The notes under the pieces were generated by a model. It was not told where the DNA came from and searched no databases. It saw only the letters and a list, made by a program, of their open reading frames with translations. Below, one piece after another: positions 1 through 12,393 of a stretch of 64,000 bases of DNA. Location: contig MU394095.1 in the NCBI GenBank assembly GCA_022578605.1, positions 186,001-250,000 on the forward strand. The letters run 5' to 3'. The position numbers and the translations under genes were made by a program. The stretch is from Camillea tinctor. Lineage: Eukaryota; Ascomycota; Sordariomycetes; Xylariales; Xylariaceae. The first letter of the stretch is position 1. Each line of letters starts with the position of its first letter.

Positions 1-988
1 GCTTTGTTGCTGCCCACAAAGCTTATCGCCTTGACCTCCGGAGCGTCGAGGATGAAGTTGACGGTATCATGTGCGCCATGTACCACATTGATGACGCCGT
101 CCGGGAACCCGGCCTTCTTCGCCAGCTCGACGAGGATCATAGCCGCACCCGGATCTCTCTCCGAGGGCTTCAAGATCATAGTATTGCCGGTGACGGTTGC
201 AATGGGAATACACCAGAGGGGGATCATAGCAGGGAAGTCTGCAAGGGAATTTGGTCAGCATCAAAAAAAAAACCAACGCTAAAAGACACACACGTATACG
301 TACTGAATGGGCAAATCGCCGCAACAACTCCCAATGGCTCCTTATAAGATCGGGTCTCCATGTCCTTGGCTACCTCGAGTATCTCGCCCTTCAACAGCTC
401 CGGGGCAGCACAAGCGGCCTCAGCAACTTGCAGCCCTCTCAGCACATCACCCTTGGCATCAGCAAACGTCTTGCCCTGTTCTAGCGTGATGCTGGCAGCC
501 AAACGATCCCAGTTCTCGCGGATCAAACCGACGAACTTGAACATAATCTGCTGTCTTGCGAGCACACTGGTGTTCCTCCAGGCCGGAAAAGCCTTCTGGG
601 CACTGTCAATAGCTGCTTGTAGCTCATCATTGGTCATCTGGGGCACCCGGGTGACGAGGTTGTTGGTGGCCGGGTCGTACAGGTCGATGAACTTCTCGGC
701 CTTGCTGGGCACGAAGGCATTATCGATGAAGTAAGGGGTATCTTCGGGCTGAGCTATCTTCTCATGGGTGGTAGGGAAGGTGGTAGCGGTTGAGGCGAGG
801 GCACTCATGGGCTGTGTGTTTGGCGGCATGGTGGGTATAGCCCAGGAGGCGGCCTTTTTAGAAGTCATTCTGGGAGTGGCGAGGAGAGAAGGTGAAAGAA
901 GAAGGGAGCGGGATGATGCGAGTTGAGTAACAGTGCGGCCGGCGCGAGCTGCGATACCAATACCTTGTGTTCGTGCAAGACGGTACAT
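1..988 (-). CDS. mmsdh: Methylmalonate-semialdehyde dehydrogenase, mitochondrial (3' part outside window)
   Basis: An ALDH6-family enzyme that oxidises methylmalonate or malonate semialdehyde to propionyl- or acetyl-CoA in valine and pyrimidine breakdown in mitochondria. Exon 1 is 988..304 and exon 2 is 238..1, continuing past the left edge. The 65-nt intron 303..239 (GTACGT..TTGCAG) rejoins the reading frame as [12 protein letters not shown], a family hallmark. The first ~45 residues are rich in Arg, Ser and Ala with no acids, as in a mitochondrial presequence. The N-terminal NAD-binding half is present, including [14 protein letters not shown] and KEPLGVVAA. The catalytic cysteine lies in the missing C-terminal part, so about 307 residues of a normal ~570-600 are seen. 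Family assignment is very secure. Confidence 0.94.
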
Positions 989-2366
989 GGTGAAGAGAAG
1001 AGAGGATTCCAGTCGACTTAGAAGCTGTGGGGGGGATAGACCAGCTTTTTATTTATAGTCCTGAGATTCAGCCAACCATTGGTGACCACGAAGGTTGAAC
1101 CTGGAGACTTTGTAGCACCCTCAATACCTACTAGGTAGTAAGTAAGTGAAATAGTAGGGAGCAATCATAATAAATAGAGACAACAACCACCACTTACCTA
1201 GGTTAGTACTTACTGGTCTGGGTACTTACTAACACCACAAGCACAACCACGGCTTACCACCACCGCCACTAGGTGTGTATGTAAATACGTACTGTTGTTG
1301 CTGTTGCTGTTGCTGCTGCTGCTGCTGTCACTGGTGCTACTAGCCCCGAGCGCTATCGGTAGTGCCCACTATAGGTCTACCTAGGTAATAAGGAATACTT
1401 GACCCACTAACATGGAGATCGAGGGAGGAGAGAGAGGGGTGGCCCTCCCTACCTTCCGTCATATACCGGTGTAAGCCGAATCCCCGAAATCCGTCATTAG
1501 GTATTATCCGTCCTGCACTCACGTAAGTAATTGTATTAGATTAAGTAACCTACTTAGTAGGTATACAACTAACCTAACTAATCTAATCTATTATATGTAG
1601 AACCATACTAACCTAACCTAGTGTATTAGGTTAACCTAGTAGCTTTAAACTCCAGCTATCTCAGCTGCTAGATTCACTTCAAGTTTCCCCTTGCCCCATT
1701 AGATCGGTCTGACCTGACCTGCCGTACTTATCTCGTCAAAGCCTGCCGTATACAGTTAAAACCTACCATAATCCTTTTCGAGCATTGAACTCGATAACGT
1801 TTTATATTTACATATAGTACGCATTGACCTTCATGGCCTATATGGCAGTTATGTCCTATTGGGAGGTTAGGTAAGTTATGTAAGATAGAAGCCCGGTACC
1901 AAGGTAGCTAATAAAATGACGTAACTTATAATGAGATTGCATACAAAATAATAACACGCCTTCACGCCTTCTCCGTCGTCGGCTTGTTCTGTTCGAAAGA
2001 TGTCTGTGACCAAAACCGGTACTGATGATAGCACATGGGATTTTCCAATGTCTTAGGATATACCTGCCTAATTGAGACGACGGCATATATGTAATCGTTT
2101 AGCTTACGAGCATCCCATATCTTTTGGATCTAAAGCTACAAGTTCCGGGCTGATGCTTTATTCAGACCATCATGTAATATAGGCCGGCAAGCTTAACATA
2201 GTTAACCACTCTGTCAATACTTATTTCCCTTTCTCTCTCTCTCTCTTCCCCAATCGAATAAGATGCGGTTTATACTTTGCACCGACTCCCCCTTTAAACC
2301 TAACACAAGTGAAACATGCATGTATGCAGTAAAACCACAACTTAACCAAATCTCTATAGCCACACA
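989..2366. other. Intergenic region between MMSDH and VMA13
   Basis: No supportable gene. It holds the MMSDH upstream region and the VMA13 3' flank. It contains a (CTG/TTG)n repeat at 1292..1328, two ACCTAGGT motifs near 1197 and 1380, and a CT-dinucleotide run at 2230..2247. Short open frames here show no family likeness. Confidence 0.7.
1292..1328. repeat. CTG/TTG trinucleotide microsatellite
   Basis: A run of TTG and CTG triplets ending in five consecutive CTG units, about 300 bp upstream of the MMSDH start codon and outside any gene model. Confidence 0.9.
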
Positions 2367-3980
2367 TTAGTTGTTCTCGAAGCTGTACTTCAGCCAGCCG
2401 CCCAGAGCTCGTAAACTCTCCCATCGCACGTTTTCATCCGAGTCCTGCATGAGCTCCATGATACGAGTCTTCAAGCCTAGCTTCTCTAGTTGGTATCTCT
2501 TTTCAGGCACCTCCTTAACTAGGTTGCCCACATCGTTGCAAGCAATTGCGAGCACCGCCTTATCATTTTCCCACGGTTTCTTCATGATGTCTGCTAGCTT
2601 TCGAGGTATCTCACCGTTCTCGAACTCGAGGATCTTGCGCGCGTTCTCCGTCCAGAACACTTGATGCCGGTGAGGTGGGGACCATCTCAAATGTCCCGAC
2701 TGAACTTCGGCCACGTATTCGTCGAAAGTCGTCTTGGTCTTGGTATACTCTTCTAGCATCTCTTTGAGCTTATCGAGATCTTCTTGCAAGTCTGGGTCTG
2801 TCAAGTGACGCCCGCCGACGTTCTGGAGCAAAGCCGGGAGCCTAGCTAGGACAGCCGCTGGGAGTAACGTAGATGGATTCGCCTCGAGGAGATTGTACAG
2901 TGTCGATAGAAGAAGCCGCGTGGTTTTTTCCTTTGGTGAGAGCCGTAGCAGCTGTGTATATAGTAGAACAATGTCATACTCGCTGTCCTCCCTTGTTAGC
3001 TCCCAAGCTCATCGATATTGTTCGGATTCTACCCACTCATCGAGATCGTCGCCAATCTCTTCTGCTTCAAAGCTGAGTTGCCACAAGACCAAGAGAACGT
3101 GGTATAGAAGCTGCAAGCCGACTCCGCCCCCGAGACCTTCAAACCCACCACTCCTGAGAGTGGTATTTACGCTCCAGAGACTAGCACCTGAGTCGGCACC
3201 AACTCCAGCCGCCTTCTTCAATATTTCGATTAAAGGTGTAACTGTCTCGCTTCTCTGCTTCCAGAACAGTTGCCTAGAAGAGCGGCCGTATAATAGCGAT
3301 GAATACTCCATCACAGCGATGTCTTGCAGACCCGCATCGTTCGTGTTCTTGGTCAAACTGCATAAGTAGCTTAGAATTAGGGGAAGAGCATGTTCGGTCG
3401 AGGGAGACTCGTCTTTCGCGTTCGCCATAAGGGTGGCAAGTACAGTAGACGTAAGTAGAGGGATAGGGTCTTCAGGGTTATTCGAATGCGCGAGCAGTGG
3501 TAAGAAATGTTGATATGGATCGGAATCTTTAAAGAGTGCTTTCGCGAGAGCGGGTACACCTGTAGGTGAGGGGGATGGTCAGTATGAACCTGTACGAGCG
3601 GGGGCACTTAGGACTGCGATAGGATATACATATGATAGATAGCCTAGCAAACAAATGCATCATATAGAGAAAGGGAGGTACATACTATCAAAAAGGTCGC
3701 TCAACAGTACCAAGACGTATTGGACAACATCGGAGCGTCGGCTCGCAGACTCTAAGACGCCGGCCGTGCCTGGCTCCCCGACAAATAGTATTCGGTAGCC
3801 ATCCAGATCACTTTCAACTACTTGTTTTCTCTGCTCCTTCCGCACCTTGTCGACAGCTCTGATCTTTGCCAATTGGCTCTCGGTGATCGTGCCAGCTCTA
3901 GCAGCGCCATCCCAGGGAATCGGTCGCTGACGGATGTTGTTCTGCAGTGTAGCGAGGTAGGGAGGAGGGTCCAACGACAT
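2367..3980 (-). CDS. vma13: V-type proton ATPase subunit H (Vma13)
   Basis: Regulatory subunit of the V1 sector that couples V1 to Vo and inhibits ATP hydrolysis by free V1 on vacuolar and endomembranes. Three exons: 3980..3686, 3559..3033 and 2987..2367, giving 480 residues (the yeast protein is 478). The start MSLDPPPYLATLQNNIR is typical of the fungal family; an in-frame extension upstream is not conserved-looking. The C-terminal domain reads RHLTDPDLQEDLDKL... and ends RALGGWLKYSFENN. The second intron is only 45 nt and can be spliced two ways (3032..2988 or 3036..2992); both keep the frame and change one or two residues. Divergent from the Rieske gene at 4872. Confidence 0.93.
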
Positions 3981-4871
3981 GATGGGTTCAAGTGAGACGA
4001 ATCGAGACGTTCCAGCCAGCCAGGTAAGTATTCGAGAACAATGGTGATCTGAAGCAGGCTGGAGCAGAGGGGCCTTTCTTTTTTCTTTTTTTTTTCTTTT
4101 TTTTTTTGACCTGTGTTGGATAAGAGGTAGAGAGTTGAGCTTAGAAGGTGGGAGGGAAGTTGGAGCTTTGGACTTGTCTAACCTGTGATGTAGCTCAAAC
4201 GAGGAGGTCCTAGCCAATCAGACTTTTGAGCTTGGACTTTTCTGGTGTCAATTCAGTGGGGGCTTCGTCATCTGTAACAGGACTTCTGCTTTTACTATAT
4301 ACTAGGTAGGTAGTATGTACATAAACTCATGTTGGAATCTACTTCCAGGGCCAAGTACCTACCTAGTACGCTGTGTAGTGGCCTCTAACGTCATTTCTCT
4401 AGATACCTACCTGCCTACCTACACTAGGTATCTACACTATACGTGAGTATACCTACCTTAATAAAAGTAAAGTTTGGTAACCTACTATGTACTTATATAA
4501 TTCTATTCATCGTTACCTTAATACAAAGGTACCTACCTACCTATATGTATATACATATATTTTATCTCTCTTTGCGCAAGTTTGTTCGTCTAAAGTCAAC
4601 CACCACTATGCCGACATTGACGATTCATATTTCTTTTTTTGGATACTATTACCTCTGCTAAGGTAGTTAGGATACTTTCACATGTTGGGTGTGGTGAGTT
4701 CGAAGGAGACTCGATTCTTATCCACCCAACTCACATTGATTTACCTTATCTGCGTACATTTTTCTCTCTCTGCTTTAATTATATCTATCTTTCAACTACA
4801 ACCACCGGGTAGCTAGCCTACTCTTAATATATCTCATTTTTTTTCTTTTCACAAAAAGGACATGTCACGGA
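3981..4871. other. Shared upstream region of VMA13 and the Rieske gene
   Basis: Divergent intergenic region of 891 bp. It holds a T-rich tract at about 4080..4108, several TACCTACC/TAGGTAGG runs (about 4300..4340 and 4405..4540) and a pyrimidine-rich leader just before 4872. No gene is seen. Confidence 0.65.
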
Positions 4872-5532
4872 ATGTCCTTACCGTTTTTTGCTCAATCTCG
4901 CCTTGGTGACGCCTGGTTTTCTGTCGGCCTCACATCGTCATTCCCTAATATTGCAGAGTCTGGCAGTGTCACCCTGCACGAGCCGCAACTATGTGGGCAA
5001 GGTGCTTCTACGCCGGGTTGCAAGGTGTTCCACGTGCCTTCTACGGATAGCACCCACGCGCACCAGATCGAAGCAGACGCTGTGCTGTCTCAGAACGGGA
5101 CTGCGCTGCAAGACCAGGTGCTTGTGTTCCAGTACCGAGGGAAATTCCATGCAGTCGACAACGTAAGTAAAATATTGCTCGTTCCTGTCGTTCCTTTTAT
5201 CCCATTTTCTTTTTCCCTATTGAATCGAACTGGATGACTCAGTAGCCGAGAAGCGGTGTCCTCACTCAGCATTTCCGCTGGCTAAGGGTATACCCTTCGA
5301 CATTGAGGACTTCGGGGTTGTGTTGAGTGCTGGCTTGACCTGTCCAAAGCATGGATGGTCGTTCGATTTGTTTACCGGGCAATCAGATCGCAGTAACTAT
5401 ATGTTGCGTAGATGGGAGGTCCAATTGCGTCCGGTGATCAAGCCAGAGATTCCAGCCAATGATGACGGCACCAATGGCAAGACCGATCAGGACCAAGAGG
5501 TCTGGGTGAGAAGAAAGCAGAGGATGGGATAG
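4872..5532 (+). CDS. Small Rieske [2Fe-2S] domain protein
   Basis: A stand-alone soluble Rieske iron-sulfur protein, presumably an electron-transfer component; its partner is unknown. Exon 1 is 4872..5162 and exon 2 is 5251..5532; the 88-nt intron has a GTAAGT donor and a GCCGAG acceptor. Joining gives HAVDN-KRCPHSAFPL. The cluster ligands are C100-P-H102 and C128-P-K-H131, followed by GWSFDLFTGQ, matching the C-x-H..C-x-x-H rule. The protein is 190 residues with no transmembrane segment, targeting peptide or second catalytic domain, so it resembles RFESD-type proteins rather than the bc1 subunit or ring-hydroxylating oxygenases. The nearer cag/tag acceptors were not chosen because they break the frame. 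Confidence 0.87.
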
Positions 5533-7836
5533 GCTCATGGGGAGTCCACTAAGGCTGCGTTGCCTTAGAAACTCCAAGCTCTTGCACACATAGTACGACC
5601 TATGGGGCATCGAGCGGTGTTGTCCACACTGCACCCATCATGTTCATCTCAAGTGAGCTCCACAGAGAAGTATTTCCCTGTTGGCAAGTAAACAACAGCC
5701 AACTGGGGGGGCGATCATGTGCCCCAGTTCGGATCTGTGCACTACTGTAAGAGTGAGATCTAAAATAGATATCGATTCGGCATCAAACGACATTGCACAT
5801 CCTATAGTAGTTTCATGGTACAGCAAGAGCCGTGGGTCACTCGTTTATGCATGTATGTGGGCTTGAGGAGCCTAAGAGTTTCGGGATCCATTGATATCCC
5901 GCGTTGTATAGTAAGATGTCGGTATTGACCTACGTTAAGATAGACTATCGTGAATGTCAACACAGCCTCACCAAGATGTCTAGTCGTCTATGAGAGATAT
6001 GACAGGTAAAGCTTATCAAACCCTCTTCCACCCCCCTCCCCTCCTTTCTCTGTTACTTGAATAGACGAATTCTCACCACACAAGACATGGAGACCATTAA
6101 ATAACAGGTAAAAGGCATGGCTAGACCCATCTACACCAACAAGGATGATATATATAAGGAGGAAACAAGGCGCCGAATCATGTAGACATGTTTACTTCAG
6201 GTTGGACTAGGCCTGTGTTAAGTGGTTTGCTGCAGTTAGGCTAGTCGGGTAGCTGTATGTATAACTGACTACCTTGCCTAGCCTACTAAACAACTCAGGA
6301 TAACACTGCAGCTACGGCAGGGCGTCACAAGCGGATGGGTGGTTTTGACAGATGTGAGGTCTCACTTCCCACTACACTCGCAGCGCATCAGTATGCTAGA
6401 TCTAGACTACCCCTGTTTGTTTCATGGAGAATCTGTGAGAGTTGCTGGGAACCATTGGAGGTAAGTAACATACTCGAGTACCGATAACGCGGTAAGTATA
6501 ATGGCAATAGCCCCCCTGTCTATGTTAGGTAACAAGGTATCGCACATATACCGCCCTGTCCCGTCTTGTCATGTCATGTATATGTAATGTAATGTATTCT
6601 GCATATGTACGTCGATAAGACCCTAACTATCTAAGGGATCTCCTCTATACCTAATAAGTACTTAATGTGCAATGCCTACATATGAGAATCGAATCCATGG
6701 CCAGGTCTTCATGGTGTGCACGATGGGCATGGCGTGTAGTAAGCCTAAAACCGACGTCTATCTAGGGTAGGCAGCTAGCAAGCAACAATCGATTGTCACT
6801 CGCTGCAATGCAGCTAGACCGAGACCAAGTAAACGCCTCTAGGGCAACCCTTTTTTGTAGAAGGTCCTCTGCCAACTCATCAGGCCCATCCCTTTGCATC
6901 TAGGAACTGTTCGTGTCAAATAGCTTACTTGCATGATTAAGGGTGAGATCGAAGAAATAATAATAATAATAATAATAATAATGGGAAAAGAATAACATAA
7001 AAGAAAAAAGAAAATAATAAGGGAAGACAAGAATAAAAACCTGGAACAGATCTTGTCTTCTTAGATAATTCTACCATTTGCTTGTTTCCTAACCTGGTGT
7101 ACTACGAGAAAGTTAATGCCATTTAGGACAAGCTACCTACTCCTTCCTTCTTGTCCACCCCCCCCTGTTCACCCTCCAATGCCAACATCCAGCCCCCTCT
7201 GTTTTTTTTCTTCCATTAGCAGCTAGCGGCAGCAACATCAGCGGCAGCAGTGACCCCGGACAAAAGTGACGCACAGAAAGCTACACCAACCCCGCGGCTT
7301 TTTGCAGCACTTTCTTGATCGTACCTACCCAACGAAGAGGCTGGGAAGGTCAAGGGTAGTAAAGACGAAAAAAAAAAACCTGCAGGAACACGTAAAAGAA
7401 GAAAGTGCGTTAAACATCCCAAATTATTTCAAACCTTCTTCAATAATTTATTTTTCCCCCTCATCTTTTCTTCTTCTCTCTTTTACCTATTCCTTTCTCT
7501 TTGCCCTGGGTACTGAATGTAAGGTTGGGAGAGGTACCCACTACTAACAAAATAGCCTCTATATGTATAACCAGCAATAATCGGTCTGAACTGGTGTGAA
7601 GCACATTGAATCACATACCTACGTGCATACAATACATACTCCCACCACACCCACACATTTCTCTCCCATTCTTTCTCATTCCTCAGTCAGCAAATATTCA
7701 CCTAGTGTTCATTCATTAAGAACAAAAGTGAAACAAGGATTTAAGAAAGAAAAGAGACAGGGAAAGGGCTAAAAAAAAGAAGGGAAGAGGATCAAGTAAG
7801 TCGCAGCGACTTAGTGCGCCGACTTACACATCCAAA
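5533..7836. other. Gene-poor intergenic region (2.3 kb)
   Basis: No open frame with recognisable protein character. It contains an (AAT)n repeat at 6956..6982, pyrimidine-rich tracts near 7150..7215 and 7435..7500, and a purine-rich leader at 7720..7800 preceding the next gene. Confidence 0.6.
6956..6982. repeat. (AAT)n microsatellite
   Basis: Nine consecutive AAT/TAA units in non-coding sequence. Confidence 0.92.
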
Positions 7837-9135
7837 ATGCTATCTTCTCGGACTCCGCCGACCCTCCTTTTTACCCTCCTCCTCACCACACTTACCGCTG
7901 CATCGCCCTATCCTCGAGACAATCTTCGAGATGTCGGTTTTGGCTATCTTATGCCCGGCGATTGTGCTGAGTACTGTGGTGCCAACAATGAGCATTGTTG
8001 CGCTGGTGGCCAAACCTGCCTAACCTCAGCTGGCATTCCAACCTGTACCAGCGCAGAAGCTCTCGGCCCACGAGATTGGTCCGATTACACCACCACATGG
8101 ACAGAAACAAGAACCTACACCAGCACCATAAGCTCGTGGAATGGGGTGCCTACCACTGCCACTGGCGGCACGGGATCGAATGGAGAAGATTGTGTGCCTC
8201 CCGAGGGTTCTGGTCAGATTGCCTGCGGTCCAATCTGTTGCGCCAACTGGCAATACTGCGCGAGCCATGGACAGTGCGCCTTGAATCCAACCGCTGGTAC
8301 TTGGAGCGAGTGGACCACCGTTGGAGTCATCACCACCCAGTTCTCCGCCCCTTACCGAGTTACAAGCGGCTCTACCGTTATTGTCACCGCCACACCCACT
8401 ACCACCGGCACCGCCGGCAGCATTACCGCCACTTCTTCGAGCACCGTGGCCCCTGTTGCGAGCACTAGCGGTCAGCTCAGCGGCGGCGCTATTGCTGGTA
8501 TCGTCATCGGTACTATTGCCGGCGTCATCCTGCTGCTGCTGCTATGCTTCTGCTGCATTGCCCGAGGTCTATGGCACGCTTTCGCAGGTCTCTTCGGCGG
8601 CGGTAAAAAGCGCGACAGAAAGACGGAACGTATCGAGGTCATCGAGGAACGCTATTCACGACGCGGCAGTCAATACGGCACCGGTGCCAGACCCGTTCAC
8701 CGCACTTGGTTCGGAGGTGGCGGCGGTCGCCCCTCAACAGCCGCTTCCCGGAAAGAAAAGAGAAGCTCGACAGGTGGTGGTCTTGGCTGGCTGGGTGCCG
8801 GCGCGGCTGCGGCAGCCGTGCTGCTAGGCCTGAGACGGAGCGACAAGCGCAAGCAGGAGCAGCGGCGCGCGCACAAGGGACCGCGCAGCGGGCGTAGCGG
8901 GAGCGAATGGAGTAGTTCGTACTATACCGATTCCTACACTGCGAGCAGCCCGAGTGAGTTTATCCCCCACGATAAACTCCCAGAGGGGCGAGTGACTAAC
9001 CAAACCTTTTCTTCTTCTGCAGGTAGCCTTAGCTCAGACCGAAGGACCCGCGACACGCGGCGATCAGGCCGCTCGCGCCAGTCGAGGCGCTCCCGGAACT
9101 CGCGGCCATCGAGGACCTCGCGCTCGCGACCTTAG
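7837..9135 (+). CDS. Secreted-entry, Cys-rich, single-pass membrane protein with Arg/Ser-rich tail (unknown function)
   Basis: Not a family I can name. A signal peptide (residues 1-22) precedes an ectodomain with two cysteine clusters (near residues 48-70 and 127-151) containing CC pairs and a Thr/Ser-rich stalk. A transmembrane helix at about 216-240 (GGAIAGIVIGTIAGVILLLLL) is followed by a basic cytoplasmic tail with a second hydrophobic Gly/Ala stretch and a C-terminus of alternating Arg and Ser. An intron at 8954..9022 (GTGAGT, GACTAAC branch, CTGCAG) is 69 nt and stop-free, so both the spliced (409 aa) and unspliced (432 aa) forms stay open. The start has an A-rich context (CCAAAATG). 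The layout resembles fungal wall-stress sensors (Wsc/Mid2-like), but this is inference. Confidence 0.8.
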   Translation: MLSSRTPPTLLFTLLLTTLTAASPYPRDNLRDVGFGYLMPGDCAEYCGANNEHCCAGGQTCLTSAGIPTCTSAEALGPRDWSDYTTTWTETRTYTSTISSWNGVPTTATGGTGSNGEDCVPPEGSGQIACGPICCANWQYCASHGQCALNPTAGTWSEWTTVGVITTQFSAPYRVTSGSTVIVTATPTTTGTAGSITATSSSTVAPVASTSGQLSGGAIAGIVIGTIAGVILLLLLCFCCIARGLWHAFAGLFGGGKKRDRKTERIEVIEERYSRRGSQYGTGARPVHRTWFGGGGGRPSTAASRKEKRSSTGGGLGWLGAGAAAAAVLLGLRRSDKRKQEQRRAHKGPRSGRSGSEWSSSYYTDSYTASSPSEFIPHDKLPEGRVTNQTFSSSAGSLSSDRRTRDTRRSGRSRQSRRSRNSRPSRTSRSRP

Positions 9136-11348
9136 ATTCTGATTGATTGGTAAGGGGAAAGGGATATGATGGTTGCGATTCGGTCGCTTATATTTTCTTT
9201 CACCTATCTCTCTTTCATGTTCTCTCCCTTTTCTTTGACGCCATTCCCCACCATACGATTAAGTACGAGAAAATTACACAAAACCAACAAAAAACCACAT
9301 GTCCTTCGTCTCGATCACCCCCAACCTATCACATATCACTATGAATTGTTTATAGTTTCCGCCCGACGCACATACAAATCCACACACATACACGTACAGA
9401 GAGAAGGAGAGAAACTCGATAATGCACGACACTGGCGTTTTAAGGATACAAAAGGGTCCTTTTTTCTTTTCTTTTTTTCTTTTTCACTCTCCTTGTTCTT
9501 ATATCTCTCGTTTCTCGTTGAAATGGTGGATGAAGGGCATCTAAAGGAATGAGAAGATCCGAGATGATGATTTTTGCCCCTTTCCCCCCTTGGTCCCCCC
9601 GCAAGATGAGAGGGGGGTTTATTTGATAATTGATTGAATGACGGCACGGAAACGAGAGACGGAAATTTCGTTCGGCAAGGGACGGGAAAAGAAAGGGGAA
9701 CGGAAAGTGGTAGATGATTTTTTTTTCCCTTTTTTCATTTTTTGTTTTTAAACCTATCATTTCCCCCTATCCCAGTAGTGTACATGAGAAGGAGAGGGGA
9801 TATTTGCGGAATAAAGAGAGGAAGGGGAATGAATGTAATGCAGGAAACGATGATATATGGTCTTTTTTTTAATCCTCTTCTCCTTTTTCTTTCTAATTTT
9901 GCCTAGAAAGAGCGTCATAAGTTATGTCGCAGGGAGGGACACGAGGACGAAAGATGAGAGAGCATTTATGAAAAGTCCTGGATGGATAAGGGAAGTTTGG
10001 CCCTACCTATCTAGGATAACCTACCTTACTTAGGATAGGAATGAATATAAAATGACGAATGCAGATTCGTCATTGCGCACCCGTTTTTGTTTCTCAGGTG
10101 CTACTTTTTTCGTAGTGATAGACCCCTAATATGTGATATACTAACTGTAACTCCGTAGGAATAGTTGAGTTCTGGGAAGTCACTTATGAATCCTCTGCCC
10201 TTGTTCCCCCGGTCTCATGACGTATATACACTTTGACTTGGCTAACCTACAATTCTTTTCTCGCCGAGGGACATCGTCAATTATCCAACCACCTGAATTG
10301 TTTAAAGCGCTATCTACTTTACCCTCGCTCTCTTAGTACGCTAAGAACAGGCACCTAATTAACCCTGCAACCCCGTGCCTCACAATCGCACTCACTTCCT
10401 TGGAATCGTTATCTACTAAGTTTAGGGATCGGTTTAGGTCGATGACTACCTATATACAGCACCTCAAACCAAGGCAGCTGATATAGTAACCTTCCAAGGT
10501 TGGGTAATCCCGATATTGGGATATTATGAGAGGGGAAGGGGGAAGAGAGAGGGCGGCCGTGTATCTAAACAAACGCAGAAATGACGGGAACAACCTACCA
10601 CCCGTGGCCTCCCTATTGATGTAAGCAAGATGAAGTAAGCGTATGTATATGACTTGTCCTATGTCTCCCTGTTATCAGAAAGTTTGGCTCTTTTAGTACA
10701 CATACATTATATATGCGATGAGATGAATGCACGTTTAGCTTATATCGGTCTGCCTAGTGCCTATATAGACGTTGGAAAGCTCATATATTCAATATACCGA
10801 TCTCGATCTCCCCCGTTTCCATGTAGGACTCGGGAAATAATGCCGGATCCTACAATGCCAGTTCTAGTACATACTAGGGAATAGCATAGAAACGTAGCAA
10901 CTGATAGTTAAACATAAGAAATCGTAGCACACAACCTATACCTAGGTTGTTCAATAATCTTCATAGTTCAGGAAGAAAAAAAACATGATGTCAATTCTCA
11001 TTAGGGGGGTCTAGGCTCGGTTGCTTGATGCTAAGTCTGAAACTCAACTTCCCCCTTAGTTCATCGCTCTCGCGAGAAATATGACGCCTGGGAATGGATG
11101 ATCGCCGGAACCCATCTCTCATAGCCTGTCCAGACATACCCAGCTGTGGACGAGCTAATGACCTGAACTCATATGTAGGGGAACAAGTCCACACGAGAAC
11201 TGCGCGCCATTTTCTTTCTTTTCTTTTTTTTGTTCAGTACCTTGGTTCCATTTTTTTGTAGCTATCTTGCTACGTAAGATGCAGAGATAACCCCAACGAC
11301 TCCTTATTTGGGACCCAGAAAGAAGCAAAGAAACCATCGAATGCCCAT
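9136..11348. other. Intergenic region, 3' flanks of two convergent genes
   Basis: No gene recognised in 2.2 kb between convergent genes. Homopurine/homopyrimidine tracts are frequent (9455..9490, 9590..9620, 9715..9740, 9865..9900). One ACCTAGGT motif lies near 10941. Confidence 0.6.
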
Positions 11349-12393
11349 TTACGCCTCCTCGGCAATGTTGCCCTTCTCAGATACGTAGATACCGTCCAAG
11401 AACTAAACAAGGGATTAGTATAAAAACAACACACCTCGTAGGTAAGTCCCGAGAACCTACCTTTCGGATATCCTTGTTGCGGACGCGGCAGATCTGCTGG
11501 ATGTCGGCCGCGCTCTGGGAGACAGCCTCTAGGGAGTTACCTAGGATGAGCAGCTCATCCTTCTGGGCCTTCGATATCTCGACATCGACACCGGGCTGCA
11601 TAACGACACGTCGGACGAGCTTCTCGCCGATGAAGTTTCTATATCGTCTATAATTAGCGATATCATCCCCTCCCCTTTCTGGTCGATCCCCTTAAAAGCT
11701 TTTGCACATGGGAGCGGGAATGGAATGCAATGGCGCAGGACATACCGGATCTCAACCTCCCAGTTGCCAGTCTCGCCGTTCTTCTCAATGTTGACATTGA
11801 TGGGGAAATGGGCGTAGACGTATCGCATCTTGTACTTGAACCCCTTGGTGACACCGATGACTAGGTTGTTGATGAGAGTGCGGACGGTTCGGAGGGTAGC
11901 GACATTTTTTCTTGATCCGTGGTGAATCTCAATGCCGATGACATTCTTCTTGGGGTGAGAGAAGTTGACAGCCAGATGGCTCAGGTCCTTCGACAGCTTT
12001 CCTGTTCGATCTATTAGATTGCTGGCCCAACATAGACATCCCGTTCCCAGTAGACATGGTGTGTTCGTGGGGGAAATCTCGTACCTCGCGGGCCCTCGAC
12101 GGTGACGTTTCTCGACTTGATGTGGACCTTGACTATTGGTAGATCATGTTAGTATTTTGTTAGAAGTTTTTTTCTTCTTTCCTTTTCTTTTTCTCTTTTC
12201 TCCATCATAACTTTTTCACTTATTATCTCTCTCTCTCTCGTGCCATCAATCCTCTTCAATGCGCCTAGTCCAACTCTTCCTAGTTATAATAGCCTCCAAC
12301 TCGTTTGAACTTGGGTAAAGCTGATAATGATAATAGTCATGACGTACCTCCCTCGGGAATCTCCAAGGTCTCTTCGCTGTGGATGTATCGCAT
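11349..12393 (-). CDS. rpl9: 60S ribosomal protein L9 (uL6)
   Basis: Structural protein of the large ribosomal subunit near the sarcin-ricin loop and stalk base. Five exons: 12393..12348, 12132..12085, 12001..11746, 11638..11461 and 11402..11349, total 582 nt, 193 residues (yeast 191). Every junction restores the frame. It starts [18 protein letters not shown], then [40 protein letters not shown] and ends [14 protein letters not shown]. Introns are 215, 83, 107 and 58 nt; the first carries a CT-rich run. Four introns in a short gene, clustered toward the 5' end, is usual for fungal ribosomal protein genes. Divergent from VPS26. Confidence 0.95.

Noticed and set aside
3981..4217. In-frame N-terminal extension of VMA13
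   Set aside because: The extension includes a Lys-run encoded by a poly(T) tract and is not like the family. MSLDPPPYL is the normal start.
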